Part shown: piece after piece, positions 1 through 10,799 of the stretch
Position numbering within the stretch: position 1 is the stretch's first letter
Layout: each line of letters opens with the position of its first letter
The notes under the pieces: model-generated
Databases searched by the model: none
What the model was told of the DNA's origin: nothing
Seen by the model: only the letters and a program-made list of their open reading frames with translations
Origin: Symsagittifera roscoffensis
Lineage: Eukaryota; Xenacoelomorpha; Acoela; Convolutidae
Reading direction: 5' to 3'
Length of the DNA: 60,000 bases
Assembly (NCBI RefSeq): GCF_963678635.1
Contig: NC_087071.1
Location: 46,484,889 to 46,544,888 of the forward strand
Translations under genes and position numbers: made by a program

Positions 1-149
1 TTCTTTGATTTTGAAAGCTAACTAGATTCTGTTGCATTTTTCAAGGCTTCAAGTTGTTTTCCTTCATTAACTACTGTAGAGAGATAATCAATCACTTATC
101 AAAGTATGAGCCCATTCAAAAATTGAGTGCCTCACCACCCCAAATTGCA

Positions 150-400
150 AAGTCGCACCGACATTTTGAGTTTGAAAGTCTGAACATGAGTCGCGCCTTG
201 AGTCGCAAAAGTCAGTACATACCAAAACTTGGTCGCAAAAGTCTGGACATGAGTTGCGAAAGTCTGGACACACATTTTCAAGACTTTCGCGACTTTATGT
301 CCAGACTTTTGTGACCAATTTGCGGCATATCCAGACTTTTGCGACCCATGTTCAGGTTTTCGCGGCCAATATTTAGTTGTTTTTAGATTAACGCGACCCA
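150..400. repeat. Inverted-repeat array built on a GTCGCAAAAGTC motif
   Basis: The motif gtcgcaaaagtctggac and diverged copies recur on the plus strand up to about 265, then in reverse complement from about 281 (gactttcgcgac, gtccagacttttg). Positions 231-265 and 281-316 form an imperfect stem of about 35 bp around a 15-base loop. Further inverted units follow to about 390 (ccagacttttgcgaccc). The small ORFs predicted across this block on both strands are by-products of the repeat. It may be the end of a foldback-type element, or part of the decayed Ty3 remnant to the right. No target duplication was identified. Confidence 0.6.
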
Positions 401-1640
401 CGGCACGCCTCATTTCTACACTCTCGGCGCCACAATGTAATTTGTGTCTAAATCCGGATGTGGTGCGACCCTCAAAATCTGGACTGAGTCTGGGACTTCG
501 ACCCGGGAATCGATCATAATGACAATATAATCAATTTCGTGGTCTACATTTTACATCTGTTAGGAAATATAATGGATCATTTTTATTTCGGAAGTTTATT
601 TTGATCGATTGAATTCCATGGGTTCTCGGTGCGCCATAAAATTAAACGTTTGTTTTTTAAAAAATATTTTCGTCCTGAGTTAGGAATGACAGCGTTTTCC
701 TAAATACATTCAACTTGCCTTTTTGACGTTTAGACAAATACATTTAAAATTAGATCTGTTATGTTAGTTCAGAAATTGACAAGAGTTTAAGAAGTTCTTT
801 TCAAAAAAATAATCATCGTTTTTTTTAATGTGTATAAAATATTGTAGAAAGACAACCTTTCAATGCACGGTAAGACACAAACTTGATGTCTGCCTGCTCT
901 TCTGCGTAATGTCTGCTCATGATATTAAATTGAGATTAAACATGCATCCTTATAAGTAATCATACTTGATTGAGACATTTTGTAACAACAAATTGCGAGA
1001 GCAGGGTATAAACTTCTGTTAGTAATTCAATGAAAAACACAAGGTACAATTTAAGTTTGCTCAAATTAGGTTCATCCTCTGATTTCGAGAAACCTAAAGT
1101 TGTATACATTGGAACTTTTGTTTGGAAATAAATTGTTTTATCTTCCCCGAAATTACTTTCAGCGATGATGGACGGCGCTGCTTAGTATTAGCATTGAAAC
1201 ATTTGTTTTCATTAAAAAAATTTTATGGAGCAATTTGTTTTTTGTATCGAGCTAGTTTTCATCATGTTTGAAAAACATTTTCAGCAAATTTTCATCAATT
1301 AATCGCGCAAATAGAAAAGGTACTTACATGAGGGACAGCTTTTTTCAATAAAATCAGGTTTAATTGAAAAACTTGCATGATCTTGAAAGAATAATGTAGA
1401 ACCTTCAAACGCTATTTCACTGATTTCTGATGAAAACAACTTCAACGAAAATTGAAATATTTGAAATACAATCGCTGAAAACCTTTTAAAAAAGGCCATT
1501 AGCCTACAGAAGGTTGCTCTCCATTTTGTCACACAGTTATATTTTCAACAAATTTTAGAGTATCAACAGAAACGTCAGATCATACGGATTCACTTGAACA
1601 AATCCATTCAGTTTGAGATAATCCCACTGTAAAAGAAAAT
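401..1640. other. AT-rich stretch without recognisable gene
   Basis: No convincing coding frame is visible on either strand. Near 465-520 the sequence tggtgcgacc is followed by a T-arm-like string (gacttcgacccggg). That could be a primer-binding-site or tRNA-derived remnant of the decayed retroelement to the right, but this is not established. Nothing else can be supported. Confidence 0.4.
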
Positions 1641-4280
1641 CTCTTCTACTGTACCCAGTACAAGCAACCCGAGGGATATGACCAAAGGTCAGCTTACCAT
1701 TCAAAATTTAAGCCTGAAAATTATAAAAGACATATTATTCCCTTTTTTTGGCCCAAAACTTTTGATAGTCTATCCAAGATCTTGTACTAAAAAAATCATT
1801 GAAGCATTAGACAAAAACGGAAAGCAAAATAACTCACTATAAACTTGGGGAACTTTTGGGAAATCTATGAGAACTATGCAAAAACATTGTATTAATAATC
1901 TGCATGTCAATGGGAATGTCTGTATTTTGACGGATGACTAGTTATTCCGGACTGCTTAGAGACTACAATGCTTCACCGATCAGATGGAGCTCATCCCGGT
2001 CATTTTGCTTTGAAGATTTTGGCTACAATGTATATCTGGTGGCCAAAGACCTACCACGAAACACAAGTCTACGGAGAAAACTGTATTGAATGTGTAAAAG
2101 CAGGTAAAAGTCTTAAATCATTATTAAAACAAGAAGATCGCGGGAAATTCCTAGCGGTCATACAATCAAACCAGGAGAAGGAGTTAAATTTGCCAGCCCG
2201 CTACCATCAACTTATGGAAGAAAAAAACATACTCGTATGCGTAGACCGCTTTTCGAAACTTCTTTCAGCTAAAATAACATCAAGAAAATTTTGAAGTCTC
2301 TCAGAAATTTTCTTAAAAACTAGATAGCCCTACACGGGTTACCTAGAACCATTAAAACGGTCCAAGTATCGGGGTTCATCTGAAAAGAAGTTCATGAATT
2401 TTATCAAGAACAAAAGTTTTATGTTTTATTTAGCCAAGTAGCTGACCACAGAGCCACAGGCGTAGTCGAAAGATTTGTTAGAACCGTCAAAGAACGACTG
2501 ATGGTCATGGCACAGGAAGAAAAACAAAATCCTTTCTAGAAATTGCACTATTAAAAATCATGAAATGTTTAAGAACCATAACACAACAATCTCTGTACTG
2601 CTCATATTTCAAAGGTCATTTTGCTAAAGCACGTCACACCATCTGGCATAACCTCGTGAGACGTCCATCCTCATAGATATCCTCATACACCCATCCTCAT
2701 AATATGCATAGATAAGGGAAGAAGACTGATGAGCTGAGACATAGGTCATGACCAGGATAGAAAAAAAATCAGGATAGGAAAAAGGATGAACCGTACTATA
2801 GAGAATTAAAAAAAGAAGTAGTGAGGGAATCAGATCATACAACAACTCTTAAGAGCGGTAAGAAAAATCCGTAAATCTGATTTAGCGGAAAAAAACATCA
2901 ACAGAACCAAAGAAAACGAGCCCTCGGAACAATAAACAGTGCAATTTTCTGCCACAAAAAAAGCCGAGAAGAATAATCAAGCCAGCTGGAAACGTAAGAC
3001 TTAAGCTCTCGAAGATGACCCAGAGAAAACAAAAACAACAGACCAAGTTTGAACAACCTGATGTTGCCAGACAAAATGCAGCCAAGAACAGTTCGATGGA
3101 GACACTCCTGCGTACGGAAGAAGAGCAGAGAAAGCTAATTCGTACCTCATTTTGAACAGAGAGCGATATAAGTTCATCGGAACAACCCAAACCAATTGAA
3201 ACTTCGGAGAAGACAGGTACCTCATAATCATTCCTGTTCATGTCACTGGAGACAGTGACTGACGACTAATAGAGTGATCTAATATTACTGAAAAACCTAA
3301 GACCATTTACCCAATCTAATTTATCGGGCTTATTCAGACTTATCTTCGGAACCAACTTCAGACTTATCAGGAGAGATACCCAGGGAAATCAAGCTAGAAG
3401 AACCGCATACCGTGGATCTGGAGTCTGACATGGATCACGACAAGACTCAGACTAGAGATCACCCCAAAAACCACAACAAGCTCAGACACTGAAAAACCTC
3501 CAACCCGACCTGTGACCCTCCTTGATAGCCGTTAAAAGACGGACGACTGCCAAATCTTTACCAGACAACAAACCTTCGATAATCCACCAAACATTAACAT
3601 CCCTCAGGAGATCGAAAACCTAGAAGTAAGCCAAGACCAAATAGACTACGAAAAACTTAAATCAAGCCAAAACTCATTCAATACTCCTCAAAGCTGAAAC
3701 CAATGATGATGGCCAAAAGGAAAGCTTCGTCGCCGATGAGGGATGAAATCTCCACCACCACGGAACTGATCAGTCTCCAACATCAGACATAGCACAAGAA
3801 TTCTGCGAACTAGACTACCATTGCATTAGCTGGGTGAGAGAGTTTTTACCAATTTAGTAGCAGAAACAGACGACAGGCCAGGAAAACATATAACAACGTG
3901 CCATGAAACCCTCTAATATCCAGCTTGCAGATGTTAACAGTCGAGGAGGAAAACATATCAGTCAATTTCGTAGACTTTTTTACTCCTGACTCATCGCCAT
4001 CGACATTCGACTCCCGACATTTCAAAACTGAATTCACAACCAAATCTTTCTCTATAAATTTAGCTACCTCACTTCAGAAGAAAAGTAAATTCAACCAACC
4101 CGAAAGTTCAAGAACAGCAGTATGACCCGAAGGGCACTCTCAATGAACAATCAACTCCAGATATACACTACTGGTTCACCTGGGACTCTCAATGCCTCTG
4201 GCGGAGCTCAGACGCTGGACCACATTCAATGCATCTAACCGAGATGCCACTTAAAAACTGAAAAATTGAAACTCACCTGA
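1641..4280 (+). mobile_element. Decayed Ty3/gypsy-type retroelement remnant
   Basis: The core of this block is a broken Ty3-type integrase (about 1,960-2,640). It is followed by A-rich plus-strand sequence whose fragments translate to Lys/Glu-rich peptides in changing frames (about 2,750-4,130). That pattern fits the tail of pol or a downstream ORF after many mutations. No flanking LTR pair was found, so the ends given are approximate. The remnant is much older than the large element at 5,406-24,319, since stops and frame changes occur every few hundred bases. The ORF at 3,925-4,125 lies in this remnant and has no recognisable domain. Confidence 0.55.
1960..2640 (+). pseudogene. Broken Ty3/gypsy integrase (zinc finger and DDE core)
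   Basis: The frame at 1,968-2,294 shows an integrase zinc-binding region: a His-x-x-x-His pair in GAHPGHF followed by CIECVK (Cys-x2-Cys). The start of the catalytic core follows (VCVDRFSK, first Asp). After a stop at 2,292 the core continues in another frame, with GLPRTIKTDQ (second Asp, about 2,338) and GVVERFVRTVKERL (catalytic Glu, about 2,460). Spacing and order match Metaviridae integrases. At least two stops and a frame change make it non-functional. The absence of protease and RT nearby suggests heavy truncation upstream. Confidence 0.75.
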
Positions 4281-5329
4281 AAAGATTCATAAACTTTATT
4301 ATTTTTTTTCCCTTTGCTCTGGCCTATCGGAAGACTGTTTGCATCATACTTACAAACAATCAAAATTTGGTTGTTACGTATGATCTTATATATTTTCATT
4401 AACCAGTTTTGTCATCCTCGCTTTTTATGAGCTTTGAATACTTTTCACTTTAATGGACATCTATCACAAGCTATCACAAGGCTAGTTTTCATAAATCGCC
4501 ATCTTTCGGCGCTTAATCTACTTAATTCTCACTTTTAGTGCTATCTTTTTTGCCCATCGGGGGTCAGCCTTGGGTGGAAAGTATATTAACATTTTACTGA
4601 GTCATAGGTGCTTTTCCAGAAACTTTTCAAGGGGAAGGTGAAATGTACGTATTAACTTCTAGTGTTATCTACGTTCAAAAGTGTGATTCAAATACCTGTC
4701 AAAAGCGCATCGCCTTTTGGGTCTTTGTGACACTGTTCGTCGTTCTTGCGGAAACCAATCTTAATTTAATTTCTTAATCTGAGTCTTAAATCCTTAGTTG
4801 GCAGAGAATCTTATCTTAACTAATTGTCTTTAATCTCAGTCTTAGTTTAAAAGTCTACTTAAACCTTAATTAGTAGAGATACCCTTGCGTGTACATATTC
4901 TTAAACTAGTTTTAGTTTAAGTAAGCTTTCCACAGTCTTAGCGTAATTTTTATCCCTAAGTTATTATCGTTTTTTAACAAGTACTAGTTTAATTTAATTT
5001 AACTGAGGCGCAAAAAAGGAATGACTTCATCGGACTTTATTCAGAGAAGGCTCAGATATCTGATTTGTATATTTTGTTTTTATGTGATCTATTATTTTGT
5101 TCACATATCTTAATTGATTTAAAAATAAGGTCTGACCATCAGAGTAAAATCACTCCGTTCGTGTATCTATCGTCACTTTGTATCTGATGATTTAACCTTT
5201 TTAACAACTATGTTTTGTTTTTTTTTTAAATTTTTAGTGTTAGCTTTTAATCAACTTATTTTTAAAAATATCAAAATGTCGCCGAAGTTTATGAAGAACT
5301 CTCCGAAACATAATAAAGGCTGTTAATTA
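4281..5329. other. AT-rich non-coding stretch
   Basis: About 1 kb of T-rich sequence in which tails such as cttaatc, cttaattt and cttagttt recur (4,750-4,940). This could be an old LTR or untranslated tail of the remnant to the left, but no second copy was found in the window. No gene is supported. Confidence 0.4.
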
Positions 5330-5405
5330 TAGTTCTTGATTCAGGGACTAATTTAAGTTCTTCAAATTATGTACTCTGGCACTTACATCCAACAAACGAA
5401 CATGT
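5330..5405 (+). pseudogene. Possible aspartic-protease remnant cut by the large insertion
   Basis: A short plus-strand frame reads VLDSGTNLSSSNY just upstream of the 5' LTR. It contains an Asp-Ser-Gly triad like the active site of retroelement proteases. The frame runs up to the insertion point and would resume after the 3' LTR at 24,320, where it meets a stop within a few codons. Only about 25 codons are visible, so this could be chance. If real, the large element landed inside an older retroelement. Confidence 0.25.
5402..5405. repeat. Target-site duplication, left copy (atgt)
   Basis: The four bases atgt directly precede the 5' LTR and recur directly after the 3' LTR at 24,320-24,323. A 4-bp duplication is usual for several Ty3/gypsy and retroviral integrases. 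It marks the ends of one intact insertion. Confidence 0.8.
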
Positions 5406-5815
5406 TGGAACCTGATCTAAACTACATTTTATGATTGGATAAATTAGATATTTTACCAAGGTAAAGTATTTAATATTAACCAATCATGATCCATCTGACT
5501 AACAATCCACTTATTTGTAAGTGCTGAAATTACTTGTAATTTCAGCACCAGAGAGATTTGAATTTAACTTAGAAATTAGTTGACTCTCCAAGAAGACTTC
5601 AGCAACCGCAATAAACCAGTATACCCTAGATCTATTGAGCCTAGCAGAGACTAGTTAAACAACCTGAGACTAGATAGTATAAGAGTAAGATTAGGATTGG
5701 TATTAGACTAAGAAGTTGCACGAATCTATCCGGCCGAAAATAAGATAGCGTGACGAGCAGACGGTGTACCCTATCCGAAATTACTCTATGAGTTATACAC
5801 TTCGGTCCTAACTCA
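5406..5815 (+). repeat. 5' long terminal repeat (410 bp)
   Basis: Begins TGGAACC and ends AACTCA (TG...CA). It matches 23,910-24,319 at all but three positions: 5,460 (g versus t), 5,514 (t versus a) and 5,735 (c versus t). Candidate signals are AATAAA at 5,610-5,615 and a TATAAG box at 5,678-5,683. A perfect palindrome lies at 5,521-5,548. Identity of about 99.3% implies a recent insertion. Confidence 0.95.
5521..5548. promoter_or_regulatory. Perfect LTR palindrome (13-bp arms, 2-base centre)
   Basis: Arm GTGCTGAAATTAC, centre TT, arm GTAATTTCAGCAC. It is identical in the 3' LTR at 24,025-24,052. The AATTAC/GTAATT core resembles a homeodomain-type dimer site. It could be a transcription-factor site or form an RNA hairpin. 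Function is inferred only from symmetry. Confidence 0.5.
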
Positions 5816-5817
5816 TC

Positions 5818-5835
5818 TGGTGCGACCATAAGTCT
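5818..5835 (+). other. Candidate tRNA primer-binding site
   Basis: Two bases after the 5' LTR the sequence begins TGGTGCGACC. TGG is the complement of a tRNA CCA end, and the position is where minus-strand priming sites lie. Its reverse complement also contains a TTCGA string at about T-loop distance, which supports complementarity to a tRNA 3' end. The tRNA species could not be assigned. Confidence 0.55.
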
Positions 5836-7062
5836 CGAACAAGACCTTAATAGCTTAGAATTAACCAAAAATAGATTAGAATTTAGACAAAACATTTTTA
5901 AAATGTTACACGACGATAATTTAATCGAAATGTCTCTACAACTCAATAGATCAAAGCCAATATTCCGAACGATAAGAGAACTACCCGGAATTGCAAGAAG
6001 ACCTCGAACCAGAGACGACATACGACAAAGTAGAAACTTACCATATAGTTATATGATAGTTCGGCAAAAGCCAACACAAACTTTTGTATTTAGAATACTA
6101 CTAGCAATGAATTTAGATTTTCATTTGCAAACATAAAATCTTGAAGTCAATCTTCAAAATCATTTCAGGCGCTAAACCAAATTATTAATATACAATAACG
6201 ATTGATAAGGAGATCTCAGATCGTTTTCCTAAATTCTGCAGTAATATACAAAACATGTTTGAAAAATATTTATTGAAAAATCAAAATAAAAATTAGTAGC
6301 ATGACAATAAATGGTTAGTAATTATAAATCATCCTGTTGTTCCAGCTTCATCACCTAAACATAACAGCATTCATAAGCTCACTAATATCATAAAAACACT
6401 AAATCTTTTCTCTACACAAATTTAAATCATTTTAAACTTAAATTCACTTAAATTTAAAATCAGATCATCAAGACTCATCCTTGGATCTTAAATCATTTTC
6501 TATTTAATTAAATTTAAAACTTGATCATCAAGGCCTCTCCTTGGATCAAAAAGAACAATTTTGTTCTCCCCCACCCACTTAGCTAGTGTCTAACGACCTC
6601 AAACGTCGATTCACTATCCAACCCTTTCTAAAAACCCAGGACTAACAGAAATTTTTGAACAAAACTAATCATTCAAATTAGGATAAACAGTGAAAAACTT
6701 CGGTTATTCATCCTTCACTTGATCCCCCCTCTTACCAGACCCAGGATTAATCTTAGACTTAGTAAGTTTAAAATAGTATCTAACGAACTACTCGCGTTCT
6801 AATTATACCTGAACCTTGTGGATCGATTTACTATTCTCCAACCCTGAACACAATCACTACCCTTAAGTAAGATTAAGTAAGTTAACACCTTAGCTTATAC
6901 TAGCCACGAGAAAGTATAAAATCATTCTTCGGAATCGATATACTTTTCTCCCCAACCCTGAACAAATAGACCCAGGTTAGGCTAACCAAAAAATCGTAAG
7001 GACTAACAGTCTAAGTAATAGAAATCATTTAACAACCTTTTGCATCCGTCATCCTAAACCTT
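5836..7062 (+). other. Long 5' leader of the retroelement with internal repeats
   Basis: About 1.2 kb separates the primer site from the first substantial ORF. It holds a 60-bp tandem duplication (6,421-6,480 and 6,481-6,540, sharing gatcatcaag and ccttggatc). A motif ending in ccaaccct occurs three times (6,606-6,624, 6,824-6,845, 6,935-6,959). A cccagg-rich motif occurs three times near 6,635, 6,730 and 6,970. A 77-codon ORF at 5,903-6,136 has no recognisable domain. GTAAGT occurs at 6,762-6,767 and 6,877-6,882 and could be splice donors for subgenomic RNAs. Packaging or structural roles are inference. Confidence 0.5.
6421..6540 (+). repeat. 60-bp tandem duplication in the leader
   Basis: Two units with an exact 60-base period share aatttaaaa, gatcatcaag and ccttggatc. 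In each unit atcaag and the following cttggat are nearly complementary, so each could fold into a small hairpin. Repeated stem-loops in a leader are reminiscent of RNA packaging or dimerisation elements, but no function is shown here. Confidence 0.55.
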
Positions 7063-7530
7063 ATGTCATTTAAAAACCTAGGAAATAAACAAACAATCGT
7101 TTTACACAATTGTGAAATAGATAACAAAAAATACGATCTTGTAATCACACCACACACACAAACAGTTGGATATATCAGAACAAAACGACAAACACTAAAA
7201 AGAAAAATAATAACCAAACAAAGACAAATTACACGAAAAAGATTTTCCAAAAACCGCAACGCATTTTCAGAATCAGAAACCAGCAGTTTAGACGAACTTT
7301 ATAAGTTAAAAGAATCTATAGATAAAAATTGCCCCATTCACGATCAATTATATTTTTCCGAATCAGAAACAACTTCAAATTCATCAAAAAGAGGAAAAAG
7401 AAGAATAAAAAAGCAATATAAACACAAACCAGTACATTTATACAATTGGAATCAACCAATTAGACACATTGATAATTACATATTAACAGTCATCAAACGA
7501 AAAAATGAGCTCAACACACACCCCAGGTGA
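7063..7530 (+). CDS. Small basic ORF upstream of gag (155 aa), unknown
   Basis: This frame begins ATGTCATTTAAA and ends in TGA after overlapping the gag start by 26 bases in another frame. The product is rich in Lys, Arg and Thr, with basic clusters (KRKIITKQ near residue 47, KRGKRRIKK near residue 110) and two SESET acidic-Ser strings. No known domain is recognised. Its place ahead of gag, and the overlap, suggest either an accessory protein or an N-terminal extension joined to Gag by a +1 frameshift. The basic patches could bind nucleic acid. That is inference from composition only. Confidence 0.55.
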   Translation: MSFKNLGNKQTIVLHNCEIDNKKYDLVITPHTQTVGYIRTKRQTLKRKIITKQRQITRKRFSKNRNAFSESETSSLDELYKLKESIDKNCPIHDQLYFSESETTSNSSKRGKRRIKKQYKHKPVHLYNWNQPIRHIDNYILTVIKRKNELNTHPR

Positions 7531-10500
7531 AGAAAGTCCAGATGATGATAATATCTTCCCCTTTATCGTAGATGCAACCACTGATAGAGGACAGCATATA
7601 TTTTGCAAAAATTTACTCTTAAATTTGTTTGAACCCGGAATCAGTCCATGTAAAACAGAGTTCCCAGATGTAAAAATCAAAAGACAAATTATCGATCACT
7701 ATTTGAAAGATATATGTAACTTACCACAACAATACGGAATCTACTCCATAGAATTCAACTCACCAAACCAGAATCACAGCAAATATGTAATTCAAACAGA
7801 CGACCTTGATTTAGAATTCTCAAAAGTATTCTCAGAATATATAAAAAGCATACAATATCATAACTCACAAAGAGCAAACTCCATATTCACCAATGAAGTT
7901 TTTGCAATAATATATAGTTATATCTCGATATTAGAAAACGAAATCCCAATCACAAATGTTTCACCGACAGAAACATCTAAACATATAAGAGTACGACATG
8001 AAATCACACTACTCTCTAGTTTTCTAAATATAATTAAAGAAAATTTCACGAAAGATGAAGTTTCACAACATACAAAACACGACTTACAAAAAATTTTGGC
8101 ATGGTTCATAATAGATTATTTCACACATAATATTGATTTAATTTCACAAGCAAGAAAAAATTTTAGACCCCAAAACTCAAACGATGATACTGCCATCACA
8201 GAACAATCAGACTATGTTTGGGACCCCGAATGGTCTCATCCCGCATTCATAAACTTCCCACAATCAATCTCAAGTCAAGCAATAAGTACGATATTTTATG
8301 TAAGAGATTATGTAAGAGTAATACCATTAACCATTGATGCAACACCATTAAACTATAATACATTTTTACCTGATATGCAAAATAATAGTTTAAACTCCAC
8401 AGTCATACACAATGAAAACCTCAATGGAACTAGAAATCTCACTCAACAAGATATCCAGACACCATCACACTTCATAAATGAAGAAATCGTACACACAACA
8501 ACTACACAACAAAGTATTTCACCAATACGTCCAAATTTAACAACACCAAGAAATACAAACCCTTCACAAACACAAGTAACCTTACAATCAACCGTTAAAC
8601 CTTCGGTTGCCCCAAAATATTCACACATGGATTATCAAACATACAGACCCATGACAATACCGTCAAAAACACGTAAAACGTTCACTAGAAACAATTTTGC
8701 AGAACATAATTATAATTACACACATCCATCAAAAACAAATTATCCCCCACGAAAAAATTTTAATAATTATACAAGATCTCGAAACTGGGATAACCCAATG
8801 GCACAAACTAATTCAGTAAATTTTCAAACAAATTTACATCCTTCACAGGATCGTAGTGAAAACTATCCATTTTTTCAACAAAATAAAAATAAAAAACAAA
8901 CATCTTATCAAATGGATTACTTATCCTCAGATGATGATTTTTTACAACCAGATATATTTGCACCATATAATCAAGAATATCGTGGACAAGGAGTACAGAA
9001 ACCACATACAAATCATAGAATTTTTTCTCCACAACCGATAGATACACAAAATCAACAACCAATTCAGCAACAAAACCCAATTAATACACAATATTTTCAA
9101 CCAATTCAGCACCAAAACCCAATGATCACACACTCGTATCAACCGACACAAATGCAAAATGAAATACCACTCCCATATTATCTTCAACAACACGAAATAA
9201 CAAGAAATCAACTTTCAAATTTTTCTCAAATGCCAAATGCAGCAGAATCATTACAAATGACAATGAATCCATACCTTATGGGTGGATCATCAATAACATC
9301 AAATAAACCTTTAATGGTATTCACAGGAACAGACCCTGAATATTCTGTAGAAGACTATTTAAATGCAGTAACAGCAAATTTGATTTTAAATATAGGACCT
9401 GAACCAATTAATACGCCACTACATCAAAACTGGATACATCGACGCACAGCGTTGATACAAACAACTTTAGACGGCGCAGCCCAAAAATGGTTTTCAGTAT
9501 TGCCTATAAAAATAAAATCAAATTGGAAAAGGTTTACACAAGAATTTTCAAAAATGTTTGACTCCGAAAGAAACAAACAACAACAAAGAATTTTATGTAA
9601 TGAAATTCGCAGATTACCAAATGAAACCATCAAGCAATTAGCAGTACGCATCGAAAAACTAGTTCGAAAAGCATATTCATTAAATACACACGACTATAAA
9701 AACACAAAAATGACAGAAATCTTAATGATGACCTTAACACCGCAATTAAGAAAAATAGCAATAAAAAAGAGAGCATCCCATCCTTCTTCAATTCGAGAAC
9801 CCGATTTAGATTTTCGAAAACTAGTAGACAAACTAGAACAAGCAGAAATCACAATGAAACTCGAAGAAACAGAAAATCTGAAATTACAATATGTTAACCG
9901 AATCGAAACAAATACCACAAGTATCAACAATATACAGGAATCAGATACAGACCTCGTTGAAAAAATCACTGAAATACTCAATATTTACGAAAAACACCCA
10001 AACTTTAAAGGCAAACCATCTTTCAAAAAATGGTGTAATTATTGCCGACGATACGGACATAGTATTTCTGAATGTAGACAAAAACAGCAAGACAATCAAA
10101 ATAAACCTCAAAAATATAAAGAACCAAATAAATCATTCTATCAATACATGAAAAAAGATCAAAATCTACCGAACAAAACTGTGTACAGCAACAACAGTTC
10201 AGGAAAACCACTCCCGAACAATGCAAATTATACAAGAAATCAATCACCATATAACTCAAGTTATAGAGGAAGATCACCAGAACGAAGAAACACGCAAAAT
10301 TCATCACAAAATCACTACAATAGACCAAATAGTCGAAATAACTACTCCAGATCAAATTCAAATACACAACGATTTGTTTCTAGATCTAATTCCCAATCAA
10401 GAAATAATTACTATCCAAACAATCAATCACGAAATTCATCATACAATAGGAATAGAAACTACTCCAATAATCGGAATAGAAGTTATTCAAACAACCGAAA

Positions 10501-10783
10501 CCAGAATTACCCGAACAATCGATCAAGGAATAATTCATATAATAGATCGAACTATAACAGACCAAACAATAATTACCAAAACAGATCACGAAATAATTCA
10601 CAAAATCGACATTCAAGTTATAATAATCGTTATAGAAATTATTCCCAATCACCACACAGGAATAATAACCATTATAATAATTCTAATAATCGACATAGAA
10701 GTAGTACACCTAAACATCAAAGGAATATAAATCAAGTACAATCAAATCCAGAAACATCAAACATCAGACCCTCCAGGTATTGA
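7505..10783 (+). CDS. gag: Gag polyprotein (capsid and CCHC nucleocapsid), 1,092 aa
   Basis: Structural protein that would assemble the particle and package RNA. Residues 1 to about 270 are an unrecognised N-terminal region, and about 270-590 is a Gln/Asn/Pro-rich linker. Residues about 600-790 match the retrotransposon Gag capsid fold: a FTGTDPEYSVEDYLNAV start, AAQKWFSVLP, then an arginine-containing helix region. A zinc knuckle CNYCRRYGHSISEC (Cys-x2-Cys-x4-His-x4-Cys) lies near residues 844-857. It is followed by a long Asn/Arg/Ser-rich tail (about 900-1,092) that should bind RNA. The frame is uninterrupted and ends in TGA. The pol frame is open from 10,731, so the two overlap by about 50 bases in the +1 register. 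This allows a +1 frameshift or restart at ATG 10,800. At 1,092 aa it is much longer than most Ty3 Gag proteins. The other frame open at 10,221-10,730 is a by-product of the low-complexity tail. Confidence 0.9.
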   Translation: MSSTHTPGEESPDDDNIFPFIVDATTDRGQHIFCKNLLLNLFEPGISPCKTEFPDVKIKRQIIDHYLKDICNLPQQYGIYSIEFNSPNQNHSKYVIQTDDLDLEFSKVFSEYIKSIQYHNSQRANSIFTNEVFAIIYSYISILENEIPITNVSPTETSKHIRVRHEITLLSSFLNIIKENFTKDEVSQHTKHDLQKILAWFIIDYFTHNIDLISQARKNFRPQNSNDDTAITEQSDYVWDPEWSHPAFINFPQSISSQAISTIFYVRDYVRVIPLTIDATPLNYNTFLPDMQNNSLNSTVIHNENLNGTRNLTQQDIQTPSHFINEEIVHTTTTQQSISPIRPNLTTPRNTNPSQTQVTLQSTVKPSVAPKYSHMDYQTYRPMTIPSKTRKTFTRNNFAEHNYNYTHPSKTNYPPRKNFNNYTRSRNWDNPMAQTNSVNFQTNLHPSQDRSENYPFFQQNKNKKQTSYQMDYLSSDDDFLQPDIFAPYNQEYRGQGVQKPHTNHRIFSPQPIDTQNQQPIQQQNPINTQYFQPIQHQNPMITHSYQPTQMQNEIPLPYYLQQHEITRNQLSNFSQMPNAAESLQMTMNPYLMGGSSITSNKPLMVFTGTDPEYSVEDYLNAVTANLILNIGPEPINTPLHQNWIHRRTALIQTTLDGAAQKWFSVLPIKIKSNWKRFTQEFSKMFDSERNKQQQRILCNEIRRLPNETIKQLAVRIEKLVRKAYSLNTHDYKNTKMTEILMMTLTPQLRKIAIKKRASHPSSIREPDLDFRKLVDKLEQAEITMKLEETENLKLQYVNRIETNTTSINNIQESDTDLVEKITEILNIYEKHPNFKGKPSFKKWCNYCRRYGHSISECRQKQQDNQNKPQKYKEPNKSFYQYMKKDQNLPNKTVYSNNSSGKPLPNNANYTRNQSPYNSSYRGRSPERRNTQNSSQNHYNRPNSRNNYSRSNSNTQRFVSRSNSQSRNNYYPNNQSRNSSYNRNRNYSNNRNRSYSNNRNQNYPNNRSRNNSYNRSNYNRPNNNYQNRSRNNSQNRHSSYNNRYRNYSQSPHRNNNHYNNSNNRHRSSTPKHQRNINQVQSNPETSNIRPSRY

Positions 10784-10799
10784 CGACACAGTAAATGAT

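Noticed and set aside
465-520. tRNA gene
   Set aside because: Only a T-arm-like string and an acceptor-like end are visible; no cloverleaf could be drawn.
2882-3241. Overlapping minus-strand ORFs in the decayed Ty3 remnant
   Set aside because: Reverse complement of A-rich, Lys/Glu-encoding plus-strand sequence; no domain.
8808-9211. Minus-strand ORFs opposite gag
   Set aside because: Stop-poor reverse complement of A-rich coding sequence; composition is hydrophobic noise and the sense strand has clear Gag homology.
10221-10730. 169-codon ORF overlapping the end of gag
   Set aside because: Low-complexity by-product of the Asn/Arg/Ser-rich Gag tail read in another register.
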